Shown here: one piece after another, positions 25,906 to 34,702 of the stretch
Layout of the letters: the number at the start of each line of letters is the position of its first letter
Numbering within the stretch: position 1 is the first letter of the stretch
Origin: Verrucomicrobiota bacterium
GTDB taxonomy: Bacteria; Verrucomicrobiota; Verrucomicrobiia; Opitutales; UBA2995
Direction of reading: 5' to 3'
Assembly: GCA_027622555.1 (NCBI GenBank)
Contig: JAQBYJ010000018.1
Location: 1-64,000, forward strand
DNA: 64,000 nucleotides
The notes under the pieces: generated by a model
What the model saw: the letters and a program-made list of their open reading frames with translations, nothing else
Told to the model about the DNA's origin: nothing
Database searches by the model: none
Made by a program: the position numbers and the translations under genes

Positions 25906-26773
25906 CCGTATTTCCAATACAACAAAGAAATCGATAAACAAGATCTTCCTTGGAGCCGGGTTGGCCTTATGGGGGGTCGTCGCTTGCATACCTATTCTTC
26001 ATGCCCAGTACAGAGCTGCCCAAGTTGGCATACCAACGTGGGAGGTTGACCCTGAATTCAAGCACGACGTATTCACGTTTGCCCGGGTGAGATACTCGTC
26101 CTACGGAGGTCGCGGAGGTTTTGGCGGCGGACGTGGAGGTGGTCGTCGTGGTGGTGGCGGTTGGGATGTAGACTACCCGGATGCGGAAATGAACCTTGCC
26201 TTTCGACTCCAACAAATGACGACCATGAAGGTCAGTCCTGAACCAGTGGTCGTAAACCTCGATCAGAAGGACCTGATCAATTACCCGTTTCTGTACATCG
26301 TTGAGCCAGGGGCCATGAGTTTGAGTGAATCGGAAGTTACTTCGTTGCGGAAATACCTGCTCAACGGAGGATTTCTCATGTTTGATGACTTCTGGGGAGA
26401 AAACGAATGGCAAAACGTTTACTACGAGATTAAACGAGTCTTCCCGGACCGGGAACTGATCGACCTACCCATCGAACACCCCATTTTTCATATTGTTTTC
26501 GACTTAAAAGAGAAGCCGCAAGTCCCTGGCATCCGTGCGGCCGTATGGAACCGTGAATCAGGCATCACCTGGGAAAGGGAGGATGCACGTTTCGTCCATT
26601 ATCGTGGTATCTTCGATGATGAAGGTCGACTCATGCTGCTAGTCTGCCAAAATACAGATCTCGGCGATGGCTGGGAACGTGAAGGAGAATCGGAATGGTA
26701 TTTCCGCGAATTTGCCGAAAAGAAAGCTTACCCCATGGGCATCAATATAATTTTCTACGTCATGACCCACTAA
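25898..26773 (+). CDS. DUF4159 domain protein with Gly/Arg-rich insert
   Basis: 291 residues. An N-terminal hydrophobic segment (GAGLALWGVVACIPILHA) anchors or exports it. Residues about 70-90 are a Gly/Arg-rich stretch (GRGGFGGGRGGGRRGGGGW). The rest matches DUF4159, a Rossmann-like amidotransferase-fold domain: LRKYLLNGGFLMFDDFWG and LPIEHPIFHIVFDL. In Verrucomicrobia and Planctomycetes this family sits beside MoxR and BatA genes, as here. Biochemical function is not known. The Gly-rich insert is unusual and may bind partners or nucleic acid. Confidence 0.88.
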   Translation: MSNRISNTTKKSINKIFLGAGLALWGVVACIPILHAQYRAAQVGIPTWEVDPEFKHDVFTFARVRYSSYGGRGGFGGGRGGGRRGGGGWDVDYPDAEMNLAFRLQQMTTMKVSPEPVVVNLDQKDLINYPFLYIVEPGAMSLSESEVTSLRKYLLNGGFLMFDDFWGENEWQNVYYEIKRVFPDRELIDLPIEHPIFHIVFDLKEKPQVPGIRAAVWNRESGITWEREDARFVHYRGIFDDEGRLMLLVCQNTDLGDGWEREGESEWYFREFAEKKAYPMGINIIFYVMTH

Positions 26774-26797
26774 CCCTTTATCAAAACTAAACAATTC

Positions 26798-27925
26798 ATG
26801 AGTGATACCGATCCCGAAACAGAACCAGCAATAGAAGCCCCAATCGAACCTGCGGTTGAACCCGCCGCCGTTGAGCCGGAAATTGCCGTAGCCAAGGAAA
26901 CCCCGACTGCGGTGGAACCAACCCCTCACAAAAAAGACGAAGCCGCATACGAGCGACTACAGGCAGGCCGCGAGCGCGTAAAGAAGGAGCTGGGTAAGGT
27001 CATAATTGGGCAGGAAGCGGTCATCGACCAAATACTTCTTGCCTTACTCTGTGGCGGTCACTGCCTGCTAACCGGAGCTCCCGGTTTAGCGAAAACTCTT
27101 CTGGTAAAATCTGTCGCCAAAATCTTTCAACTGAAATTCAAACGCATTCAGTTTACGCCGGACCTGATGCCGGCCGATATCACAGGAACAGAAATCCTCA
27201 CCGACACGCCTGATGGAAGGATTTTAACATTCGTTAAAGGACCGGTATTCGCAAACATAATACTGGCCGACGAAATCAATCGCACGCCTCCTAAAACCCA
27301 GGCTGCCATGCTCGAAGCGATGCAAGAGCATCAGGTAACCGCTGCGGGTGAACGCCACGTCCTGAGTGAACCGTTCTTTGTATTAGCCACCCAAAATCCG
27401 GTCGAGATGGAAGGCACCTATCCGCTTCCTGAAGCGCAGCTCGATCGATTCCTATTTAACGTCTTGATCGATTACCTACCGGAAGATGACGAAGTAAAAG
27501 TTGTTCAACAAACCACAGCGCGGCTCGAACAACCCATTGAACCGGTTTTCACCAGCGAAGACGCCCTCGCCTTTCAGAAACTGGTTAGTCAAGTGCCTGT
27601 CTCTGAAGAGATCGTACGGTACGCTGTTCGATTGACCGCCGCATCTCGCCCGGGTGACAAAAACGCACCTGACTTTGTCGCAGGTTGGATCAACTGGGGA
27701 GCCGGTACCCGCGCCGCCCAGGCCTTGGTCCTCGGAGGTAAAGCGCTCGCGCTTTGGCAGGGTCGAGCTCACGTCACAGCGGATGACATTCGCAAACTGG
27801 CAGCACCCGTTTTCCGCCACCGCATACTACTCAACTACCGGGCCGAAGCTGAGGGCATAACCATTGAAGACGTGATTTCCAAACTCATCGAAGCAGTTCC
27901 AGAAACCAAACTCAAGCAGGCTTAA
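26798..27925 (+). CDS. MoxR-family AAA+ ATPase
   Basis: 375 residues. Walker A GAPGLAKT at 93-100, Walker B ILADEINR, sensor 1 LATQNPVE and the PLPEAQLDRFLF block define MoxR. The first 45 residues are a low-complexity Glu/Pro/Ala tail not usual in MoxR. MoxR ATPases work as chaperones that activate or assemble VWA-containing partners; those partners are the next genes (DUF58, BatA-type). Cytoplasmic. Confidence 0.95.
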   Translation: MSDTDPETEPAIEAPIEPAVEPAAVEPEIAVAKETPTAVEPTPHKKDEAAYERLQAGRERVKKELGKVIIGQEAVIDQILLALLCGGHCLLTGAPGLAKTLLVKSVAKIFQLKFKRIQFTPDLMPADITGTEILTDTPDGRILTFVKGPVFANIILADEINRTPPKTQAAMLEAMQEHQVTAAGERHVLSEPFFVLATQNPVEMEGTYPLPEAQLDRFLFNVLIDYLPEDDEVKVVQQTTARLEQPIEPVFTSEDALAFQKLVSQVPVSEEIVRYAVRLTAASRPGDKNAPDFVAGWINWGAGTRAAQALVLGGKALALWQGRAHVTADDIRKLAAPVFRHRILLNYRAEAEGITIEDVISKLIEAVPETKLKQA

Positions 27926-27954
27926 CACAACGAAATATTTCCAACTTTAAAATA

Positions 27955-28878
27955 ATGCCGTCCGACACTGCAATCAACCCACAAGCACTCCTCGCTATTC
28001 GCGATTTGGAGATGCGTGCCCGTGTGGTGGTTGAGGGTCTGTGGTCAGGACTTCACCGAAGTCCACTTCAAGGGTTCTCAGTAGAGTTTACGGAGTATAG
28101 AGAATACAGTCAGGGCGACGATCTACGTTACCTCGATTGGCGCGCCCTGGCCCGAACCGACAAGGAATACATCAAGAAGTTTGAAGATGAAACGAACCTC
28201 CGGTGTCACATAGTTCTAGATACGAGCCGTTCCATGCTCTTTGGGTCTCTGGACTACAACAAAGCCGACTATGCGCGCAGCCTGGCAGCCACTCTGGCTT
28301 ATTTCCTCATCCAACAACGCGATGTGGTGGGCCTTTCTATTTTCGATAGCAAAGTACGCGACTACCTGCCGGCACGTTGGCGACCCGGACAATTACGCCT
28401 ATTACTTTCCAAACTCCAACGTGAACCCCGTGGTAATGAAACCAATCTCGGTCAAGCATTGGAAGAGGTGGCACTCCTAAATCAAAAGCGAAGTCTGATC
28501 CTTATCATTTCGGATTTCCTAACACCTCCGTCCGAGTGGGAAAAGGAGATCAGCCACCTGGTAGCCATGCGCCATGATGTGCGAGCGATTCAAATTCTTG
28601 ATCCAGCAGAATTATCCCTGGACTTCGGAACAGCCGCACAGTGGGAAGACCTGGAAACGGGGAAAAGGGTTTATATCGATCCTGATGTGGCACGAAAAGA
28701 TTACCTGGAAAAATTGTCCGAACATCAGGAAAAGGTTAAAAAGAGTTTCGACGAACGCGGCGTTTCCTTTCAAATGGCATCCACCGATACACCGTTGGAT
28801 TATGTCTTATTGGATATGATTAAGTCCGGCGGCCTGGCCCGAAAGACAATTCGCGCAAACCACAGGAGGTCGGGATGA
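27955..28878 (+). CDS. DUF58 protein with VWA-like fold
   Basis: 307 residues. DUF58 signature EYSQGDDLRYLDWRALARTD is followed by a MIDAS motif DTSRS at 89-93 and SDF at the T-D position, so metal binding is plausible. DUF58 proteins almost always follow moxR and are taken to be its VWA-type client or adaptor. Overlaps the next gene by four bases. No membrane helix. Confidence 0.93.
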   Translation: MPSDTAINPQALLAIRDLEMRARVVVEGLWSGLHRSPLQGFSVEFTEYREYSQGDDLRYLDWRALARTDKEYIKKFEDETNLRCHIVLDTSRSMLFGSLDYNKADYARSLAATLAYFLIQQRDVVGLSIFDSKVRDYLPARWRPGQLRLLLSKLQREPRGNETNLGQALEEVALLNQKRSLILIISDFLTPPSEWEKEISHLVAMRHDVRAIQILDPAELSLDFGTAAQWEDLETGKRVYIDPDVARKDYLEKLSEHQEKVKKSFDERGVSFQMASTDTPLDYVLLDMIKSGGLARKTIRANHRRSG

Positions 28879-30923
28879 GTTTTCTTTCTCCATGGTTTTT
28901 ATTAGGTGCGGCAGCCATAGTCGGTCCTGTCATTTTTCATCTGATACGCAGAGCTACCCGAAACAAGGTGCAGTTCAGCTCGACTCAATTTTTGAGTGCA
29001 TCTCCACCTCGGCTGCAAAAGAAAAGTAATCTTCAGCATCCGTGGTTGCTGCTGCTTCGGTGCCTGGTCATCGCATTACTTGCATTTGGATTTTCGCGTC
29101 CATTCCTAAAAAGGGATGTCCCCCTTTTGAAGGAAAACAATCAAGAACACCATACCGTCCTTATCCTCGACGAAAGCGCAAGTATGCGTCGAACCGGTCA
29201 ATGGGAGGCGGCAAAATCACAATTAATAAACTGGGTGGAAGAGACCGGGCAAGATCACCGGTTGAGCATCATTGGTGTGTCGGATCAGGTAAGCTATATC
29301 CTTTCAAACGAACTCTGGGAGAAAACGCCTTCATCGGAAAGAGTACCCCTTGTACGCAGTGTATTAAAGGATAGGGAACCAGGCTGGGGAGCCACCTACC
29401 TCGATTCGGGAATCGACACCGGTCTGGATGAGTTGGAGCAACTCGCCGAAAATACCGGAACAAACGCAAAAAAAACCATCCGCATTTTTTCAGACCTGAC
29501 TAATGGCAGTAGACTAACCGGATTGGCCGGAAGAGATTGGCCGGACAATTGCGTGGTCGAGTTTGAGCCAACCGTTGGCGGAGAAACCAGGAACGCAGGC
29601 TTACAGTGGTTAGGCTGGTCGAAGATTGGCGAAGGCCCCAGAAACGCACGCCTGAGTTTAATCACCACAGGTGAAAATCAAACCATCACTTTGAAGGCGA
29701 TCGACGCGGTAACAGGTCAATTGATAGGCCAGCAACAAACAGTGTATTCCCAGGTTGGCGACAAACGATTGTTTATCATGGAAATTCCGGAAGATCAGAC
29801 CAATCCACTTACCATCCAGATTGAGGGTGATTCAGAACCGTTTGATAACACCTTTTATGTGGCACCAAAAAACAAACGCGAAGCCACCCTGCCATTCATC
29901 GGTTCCCAAGCATCGGACGATCCAAAGGCCGCACGCTTCTATATGGAACGAGCCGTATCCGGCTGGAAGGATCCTAAAATCTCCATCACTACTGCCGAAG
30001 CCAATTGGGAAAAGAACACGGCATCGCTATTGCTTATCGGCGAAACACCCACCGACTCTCAGGCACGTGGGATACAAACTTTTTTATCCAACGGAGGAAC
30101 CGCTCTACTCCTTTTAACGAACCCTTCTCAAATCGAACTCATAGAATCGATTACCGGAGAAGCTGGCTGGAAAAGCCCGAAGTTAAGTCGAAACTATGGA
30201 CTCTTCGGAACCATAGATTTCGAGCATCCCATATTCAAGATCTTCGCCGATCCGCGCTACAATAACTTCACCAATATACGATTCTGGAATGCGAACACCC
30301 TGCTGGCTCCGGATAATTCAGAAGCGCGTATCCTTGCAAAATTTGACGAAGGCCCTGCTGCGGTGGTTGAATGGAAAGTCGGAGACGGTTCCTTAATTGC
30401 TTGGGGCGGCGACTGGACTCCTCAAGCCAGCCAATGGGTGTTATCATCAAAGTTTGTTCCTTGGTTTCAAGAATTGATCGAGCAATCGCTGGGTGGACCT
30501 ACCCTACCGACCATGGCGTTCGTCAACGAATCAGATCAACTTGCCGGTGATGGCGAAGTCATTTGGACTTCACTCGGATCAGGCGTCATTGATGCCAACT
30601 CAACCAAAGCACCAGGGCTCTATCAGCTTGGCAGCGAAGGGGAATCTCATTGGGTAGCTTTAAATATTCCACATGAGGAAAGCCGAATCGACTCACTTCC
30701 TTTCGATACCTGGGAAAAACTAGGTGTGCCACTTGAGGCGAGTCAGCATCTTATATCGGAAGAAATTTCTGAACAACAAGCAGCCGCAAAAAATGCCATC
30801 GAACTGGAAGGCGAACAAAAACTCTGGCGTTGGTTACTTATTGGCACTGCTCTTTTTCTGGCCTTCGAAAGCCTCCTTTCAATCAAGATTAGCCGCAGAG
30901 GATTTACTCCAGCCGAAGCATGA
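28875..30923 (+). CDS. BatA/VWA-domain membrane protein
   Basis: 682 residues. Residues 1-30 match the BatA N-terminal membrane segment (FLSPWFLLGAAAIVGPVIFH), a second helix lies at 57-72, and a VWA domain has the MIDAS DESAS at 99-103. A GATase-like segment follows (FLSNGGTALLLL). The last helix (LWRWLLIGTALFLAFES) places the C-terminus in the membrane. BatA-type proteins work with MoxR in envelope stress tolerance in other bacteria. Coupled at both ends by four-base overlaps. Confidence 0.88.
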   Translation: MSFLSPWFLLGAAAIVGPVIFHLIRRATRNKVQFSSTQFLSASPPRLQKKSNLQHPWLLLLRCLVIALLAFGFSRPFLKRDVPLLKENNQEHHTVLILDESASMRRTGQWEAAKSQLINWVEETGQDHRLSIIGVSDQVSYILSNELWEKTPSSERVPLVRSVLKDREPGWGATYLDSGIDTGLDELEQLAENTGTNAKKTIRIFSDLTNGSRLTGLAGRDWPDNCVVEFEPTVGGETRNAGLQWLGWSKIGEGPRNARLSLITTGENQTITLKAIDAVTGQLIGQQQTVYSQVGDKRLFIMEIPEDQTNPLTIQIEGDSEPFDNTFYVAPKNKREATLPFIGSQASDDPKAARFYMERAVSGWKDPKISITTAEANWEKNTASLLLIGETPTDSQARGIQTFLSNGGTALLLLTNPSQIELIESITGEAGWKSPKLSRNYGLFGTIDFEHPIFKIFADPRYNNFTNIRFWNANTLLAPDNSEARILAKFDEGPAAVVEWKVGDGSLIAWGGDWTPQASQWVLSSKFVPWFQELIEQSLGGPTLPTMAFVNESDQLAGDGEVIWTSLGSGVIDANSTKAPGLYQLGSEGESHWVALNIPHEESRIDSLPFDTWEKLGVPLEASQHLISEEISEQQAAAKNAIELEGEQKLWRWLLIGTALFLAFESLLSIKISRRGFTPAEA

Positions 30924-33900
30924 GCACACCGAACAAAATAGATCCCAGAACCATCGATCCCCGCATTCGCAAGGAGCTGTTGATGACCGCTCACCGTCTG
31001 CGAGAAAATAAGGCAAATCGATTGGGAGCCCGCCGATGGCTAATCGCTTCAGGCCTGGCCGCTTTCACTCTTGTACTCAGGCTATTCTTCCCTTCATTCA
31101 GCGGTTTGGCATTTCCGATCATTTGCGGAATAACCCTGATAACCTTATTCTATAATTACATCTCAAAGCTGAAGTTACCGCTTGATTATTCCGAATCGGC
31201 TAAAGCAGTTGAGAAGAAATTTCCGCAAGTCGAAGGACTTCTCACGACGGCTTTGGAACAACAGCGCACAAGCGAGGGATTAAATTTCCTTCAGGAAAAG
31301 CTGATTAAAGAAACGCTTCATTTTTCCTTGTTTCAATACTGGGAGGATGTAGGAAAGGAATCCAGGACGCGTTGCAAAACGGCCTATCTGGCCGCGATGA
31401 GTCTTCTCGTCGGAATTGCCGCGCTCACTTTCTACACAAAAGACCGGGAAATCTCCATCAATGCCCCCGGTATGCCGGTTTTCATTTCTTCAGTTGAGGT
31501 GACTCCGGGTAACACCGAGATCGAGGAAGGATCGGCTGTGGTGATTGCGATTCGTTTTCGAGGTAATGTCGCCAGGTCTGCCACCTTGGTTGTGCGGCAG
31601 GATGACGGTGTGGTTATGCGCCATGCCATGGCACAAAGTTTGTCCGATCCAATTTTTGCATACACCTTACAATCGGTCGAAGAATCATCCCATTACCATG
31701 TCGAATACCCGGGCGAAGAAACCGATGACTACCGCTTGGAAGTATATGACCTCCCAGCCTTAGTCCAGGCTGATGCGTTTCTAGACTATCCTGACTACAC
31801 TGGAATAAAGGATAAGCTCGTAGAAGACACGCGACGCGTAAGCGCCGTTGAAGGCACAAAGTTGGAATACCAATTCTTGGTAAACAAACCACTGGCGAAG
31901 GTGGAGCTGGTAGACAAAGCCGGCAACCGCATCCAGTTGGCCGCGGCAAATCCGGAAAAAACCAAGTTCAATACTGAGTTTGTCTTAAAAGAAGACCTGC
32001 GCTATTATCTTCACCTGACGGATAACCAAGGGCGTAAGAACCCGTACCCGCCGGACATCCGCATCGCCGTACGCGAAAACAAAAAACCAGAATTAAAACT
32101 CAATTTCCCCAGAGGCGACCAGGCCGTATCTCCCATAGAGGAATTAGCTTTTGAAGCGAAAGCCAATGATGATTTTGGCCTGGTTGATTACGGTCTTGCA
32201 GTGACGATCGGCGCAAACAGCCCAGAATATGTTTCTCTAAAATCCGACAATACAGACCAGCTGGAAGCTGAGTTTGAAAAGCTCTATGCTTTGGAAGATG
32301 CAGCGGTCGAGATCGATCAGCTCGTTACATGGTTTGCCTGGGCAGATGATTTCGGAGCAGAAGGTGAAAAAAGACGAAGCACCAGCGATCTGTTCTACGC
32401 AGAAGTCCGTCCACTTGAAGAAATTTATCGGGAAGGCGAAGGCGGTGGCGGAGGAGGCCAGGGACAACAGGGAGGCCAGGAAGAAGAAGCCCTCGACCAA
32501 CAACGCAATATCGCTATCGCCACTTTCAAATTAAAAGAACGTGGGGACAGAGATCCGGGATTCCTGGAAGACACGCAAGTCCTGCTGGAATCGCAGCAAC
32601 AAGTTAGCATGCAAGTACAGGAAATGATTCTGGAATTGCAGGAAGACAAAAAACTTCTGGCGGCCGCGACCGATGCTCTGGAATTTATGGAGAAAGCGAT
32701 CAGTGCCTTCGATGAAGCTCTGGAGGAAGAGTCAGACAACTCGATAGACGAAGCATGGCTGGCAACACAAGGTGCTTATCAGTCGCTTCTGAGGCTTAGA
32801 CCACGAGAAATGAATGTGACTCAAGGCCGGCAACAAGGCGGTGGTGGCGGAGGCGGCAATAACCGCAATCAGCGCCAGTTGAATCAACTCGAATTTAACG
32901 AAGATGAAAACCGCTACGAAACCGAGAGTCAGGCCCAGGCTATGACTACGCCGGAAGAGCGTGAAGAATTGGAGGTGCTGAGTAGATTGAGTGAATTGGC
33001 ACGTAGGCAAGGCCAGATGAACGATCGTCTCAAGGAACTTCAAACAGCGCTGGCTGCCGCAGAAGATGAAGAAGAACGTAATAAAATTCAACGGGAATTA
33101 AAACGCCTGGAAGAAGAGCAACGCCAAATGTTAACCCAAATGGACGAAGTTCGCCAGCGAATGGACCAAATGCCTACCGATGGAGATACACGCGACACAC
33201 AAGAGAGGCTCGACGAAACCCGGGAGGACATGCGCAACATCAGTGAAGCTCTGGAAAAAGGAGAGGTTTCCCAAGCCTTGGCATCCGGGAGCCGTGCTCA
33301 AGAAAACCTGGAAGAACTAAAAGAAGATTTTCGTCAATCGACCTCCAGTCAGTTTTCCGAATCCATGCGAAAGGTTCGCGACGCCGCACAAGATTTGGCA
33401 GAAACACAAAGAGACCTGTCGCAGGAGCTTGATTCAATTGAAGAGGACAAAATCCCAAGTCTGGATGGATCAGGGAAACGGGGTGAAGTCGCCCAACGTT
33501 ATAGCCAACAACAAGAAAACCTGGAACAACTCCTGAACGATTTAAGACAAATCACGGAAGACTCAGAATCCGGGGAACCGACACTCCACAGAAAACTGTA
33601 CGACATTCTAAGACGCCAAAATCAAAGCGACACGAAGGATAACCTTGGTGTCGCCGAAGAACTGGTACGCCGAGGATTTTTGGAACAAGCCCAGAATATG
33701 CAACCCGGTTTGCAGGCGTCCTTAAATGAACTGGAACGCGCGGTATCCGAAGCGGCAGAATCCGTTATGGGCGACGAAACCACAGCGCTGCGTTTTGCCC
33801 AGGAAGAACTAAATGATTTGCTCAATGAATTAGAACAAGAACGCCCTGAAGGCGGGGAACTCGCTCAAGCTGGAGAATCTTCGCAAGGTCAGCAAGGTCA

Positions 33901-34702
33901 GCAAGGTCAGTCCGGACAAACACTTGGAGAAGAAGGTCAACAACCAGACGGCCAACAACCAGGTTCTACACCGGGCGAGGGACAGGAAGGTCAACTCGCT
34001 CAAGCTCAAAGCCAAGGTCAGGGACAGCCATCGGAAAACGGTCAAGGTGGTCAGCAACCAGGACAACAACCTGGCAGCGGTCAACAACCAGGCAGTGGCC
34101 AACAACCAGGCAGTGGCCAACAGGGTCAACAGCCCGGAAGTGGTCAACAGCCTGGCCAATCCGGACAACAAGGTGGTCAGCAACCAGGCGGATCTTTGGC
34201 ACAAGATGGACAGCAACCAGGCCAAGCAAACGGGCAACCCGGTCAACCAGGCCAGCGTGGTGGACAACAAACCGGCGGAACCACCGGTGGTGGTGGAAAT
34301 AATCAACTACAGAATTTAAACGATATCATCCGTTCAATCTCGGAAGGGAACCGCAGATGGGATGGGCCCATAACCGGTGAGGGGTTTGTCGATTGGAACG
34401 AACGCTTGCGGACCATAGAAGAATTAATGGAACTTCCGGAAGCCCGGGAACAGATACAACAGGCTAGAGAAAGGGCCGAGCAGTTTCGGGCAGATTTCAA
34501 AAGGCACGGCACCCCACCAAAATGGGGAGACATTGACACTTCGATACTTCAACCCATTCGCGAAGTTGAGTCCTGGGTACATCAGGAACTACTTCGTAAA
34601 GACAGCCCGGATACGCTTCAACCCATCGACCGGGATCCGGTTCCACCCAAATATGCGGATTCTGTGAAGAACTACTACGAAGCCCTGGGGGGAGATTCAT
34701 GA
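30920..34702 (+). CDS. Giant DUF4175-like coiled-coil membrane protein with Gln/Gly repeats
   Basis: 1260 residues. Two or three N-terminal membrane segments (about 44-80 and 155-173), then beta-rich Ig-like modules to about 500, a Gly/Gln patch, and a long acidic coiled coil rich in Glu/Gln (about 520-980). A disordered region of GQQPGSG-type repeats covers about 985-1130. A conserved C-terminal domain ends YYEALGGDS. The N-terminal layout resembles DUF4175 proteins of the same gene neighbourhood. The predicted topology puts the coiled coil in the periplasm. A scaffold or tether role is inferred. Confidence 0.82.
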   Translation: MSTPNKIDPRTIDPRIRKELLMTAHRLRENKANRLGARRWLIASGLAAFTLVLRLFFPSFSGLAFPIICGITLITLFYNYISKLKLPLDYSESAKAVEKKFPQVEGLLTTALEQQRTSEGLNFLQEKLIKETLHFSLFQYWEDVGKESRTRCKTAYLAAMSLLVGIAALTFYTKDREISINAPGMPVFISSVEVTPGNTEIEEGSAVVIAIRFRGNVARSATLVVRQDDGVVMRHAMAQSLSDPIFAYTLQSVEESSHYHVEYPGEETDDYRLEVYDLPALVQADAFLDYPDYTGIKDKLVEDTRRVSAVEGTKLEYQFLVNKPLAKVELVDKAGNRIQLAAANPEKTKFNTEFVLKEDLRYYLHLTDNQGRKNPYPPDIRIAVRENKKPELKLNFPRGDQAVSPIEELAFEAKANDDFGLVDYGLAVTIGANSPEYVSLKSDNTDQLEAEFEKLYALEDAAVEIDQLVTWFAWADDFGAEGEKRRSTSDLFYAEVRPLEEIYREGEGGGGGGQGQQGGQEEEALDQQRNIAIATFKLKERGDRDPGFLEDTQVLLESQQQVSMQVQEMILELQEDKKLLAAATDALEFMEKAISAFDEALEEESDNSIDEAWLATQGAYQSLLRLRPREMNVTQGRQQGGGGGGGNNRNQRQLNQLEFNEDENRYETESQAQAMTTPEEREELEVLSRLSELARRQGQMNDRLKELQTALAAAEDEEERNKIQRELKRLEEEQRQMLTQMDEVRQRMDQMPTDGDTRDTQERLDETREDMRNISEALEKGEVSQALASGSRAQENLEELKEDFRQSTSSQFSESMRKVRDAAQDLAETQRDLSQELDSIEEDKIPSLDGSGKRGEVAQRYSQQQENLEQLLNDLRQITEDSESGEPTLHRKLYDILRRQNQSDTKDNLGVAEELVRRGFLEQAQNMQPGLQASLNELERAVSEAAESVMGDETTALRFAQEELNDLLNELEQERPEGGELAQAGESSQGQQGQQGQSGQTLGEEGQQPDGQQPGSTPGEGQEGQLAQAQSQGQGQPSENGQGGQQPGQQPGSGQQPGSGQQPGSGQQGQQPGSGQQPGQSGQQGGQQPGGSLAQDGQQPGQANGQPGQPGQRGGQQTGGTTGGGGNNQLQNLNDIIRSISEGNRRWDGPITGEGFVDWNERLRTIEELMELPEAREQIQQARERAEQFRADFKRHGTPPKWGDIDTSILQPIREVESWVHQELLRKDSPDTLQPIDRDPVPPKYADSVKNYYEALGGDS
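33885..34290 (+). repeat. Imperfect tandem repeats coding for Gln-Gly-Pro-rich segment
   Basis: Short units of 9-18 bp, best seen as GGCAGTGGCCAACAACCA at about 34074-34130, repeat within the coding frame and give QQPGSG peptides. Repeats stay in frame, so copy changes would alter only the length of the disordered segment. Confidence 0.75.

Noticed and set aside
33830-34306. 158-codon minus-strand and 131-codon plus-strand frames over the Gln/Gly repeats
   Set aside because: Repetitive DNA keeps all frames open; composition follows the repeat, with no independent signals.
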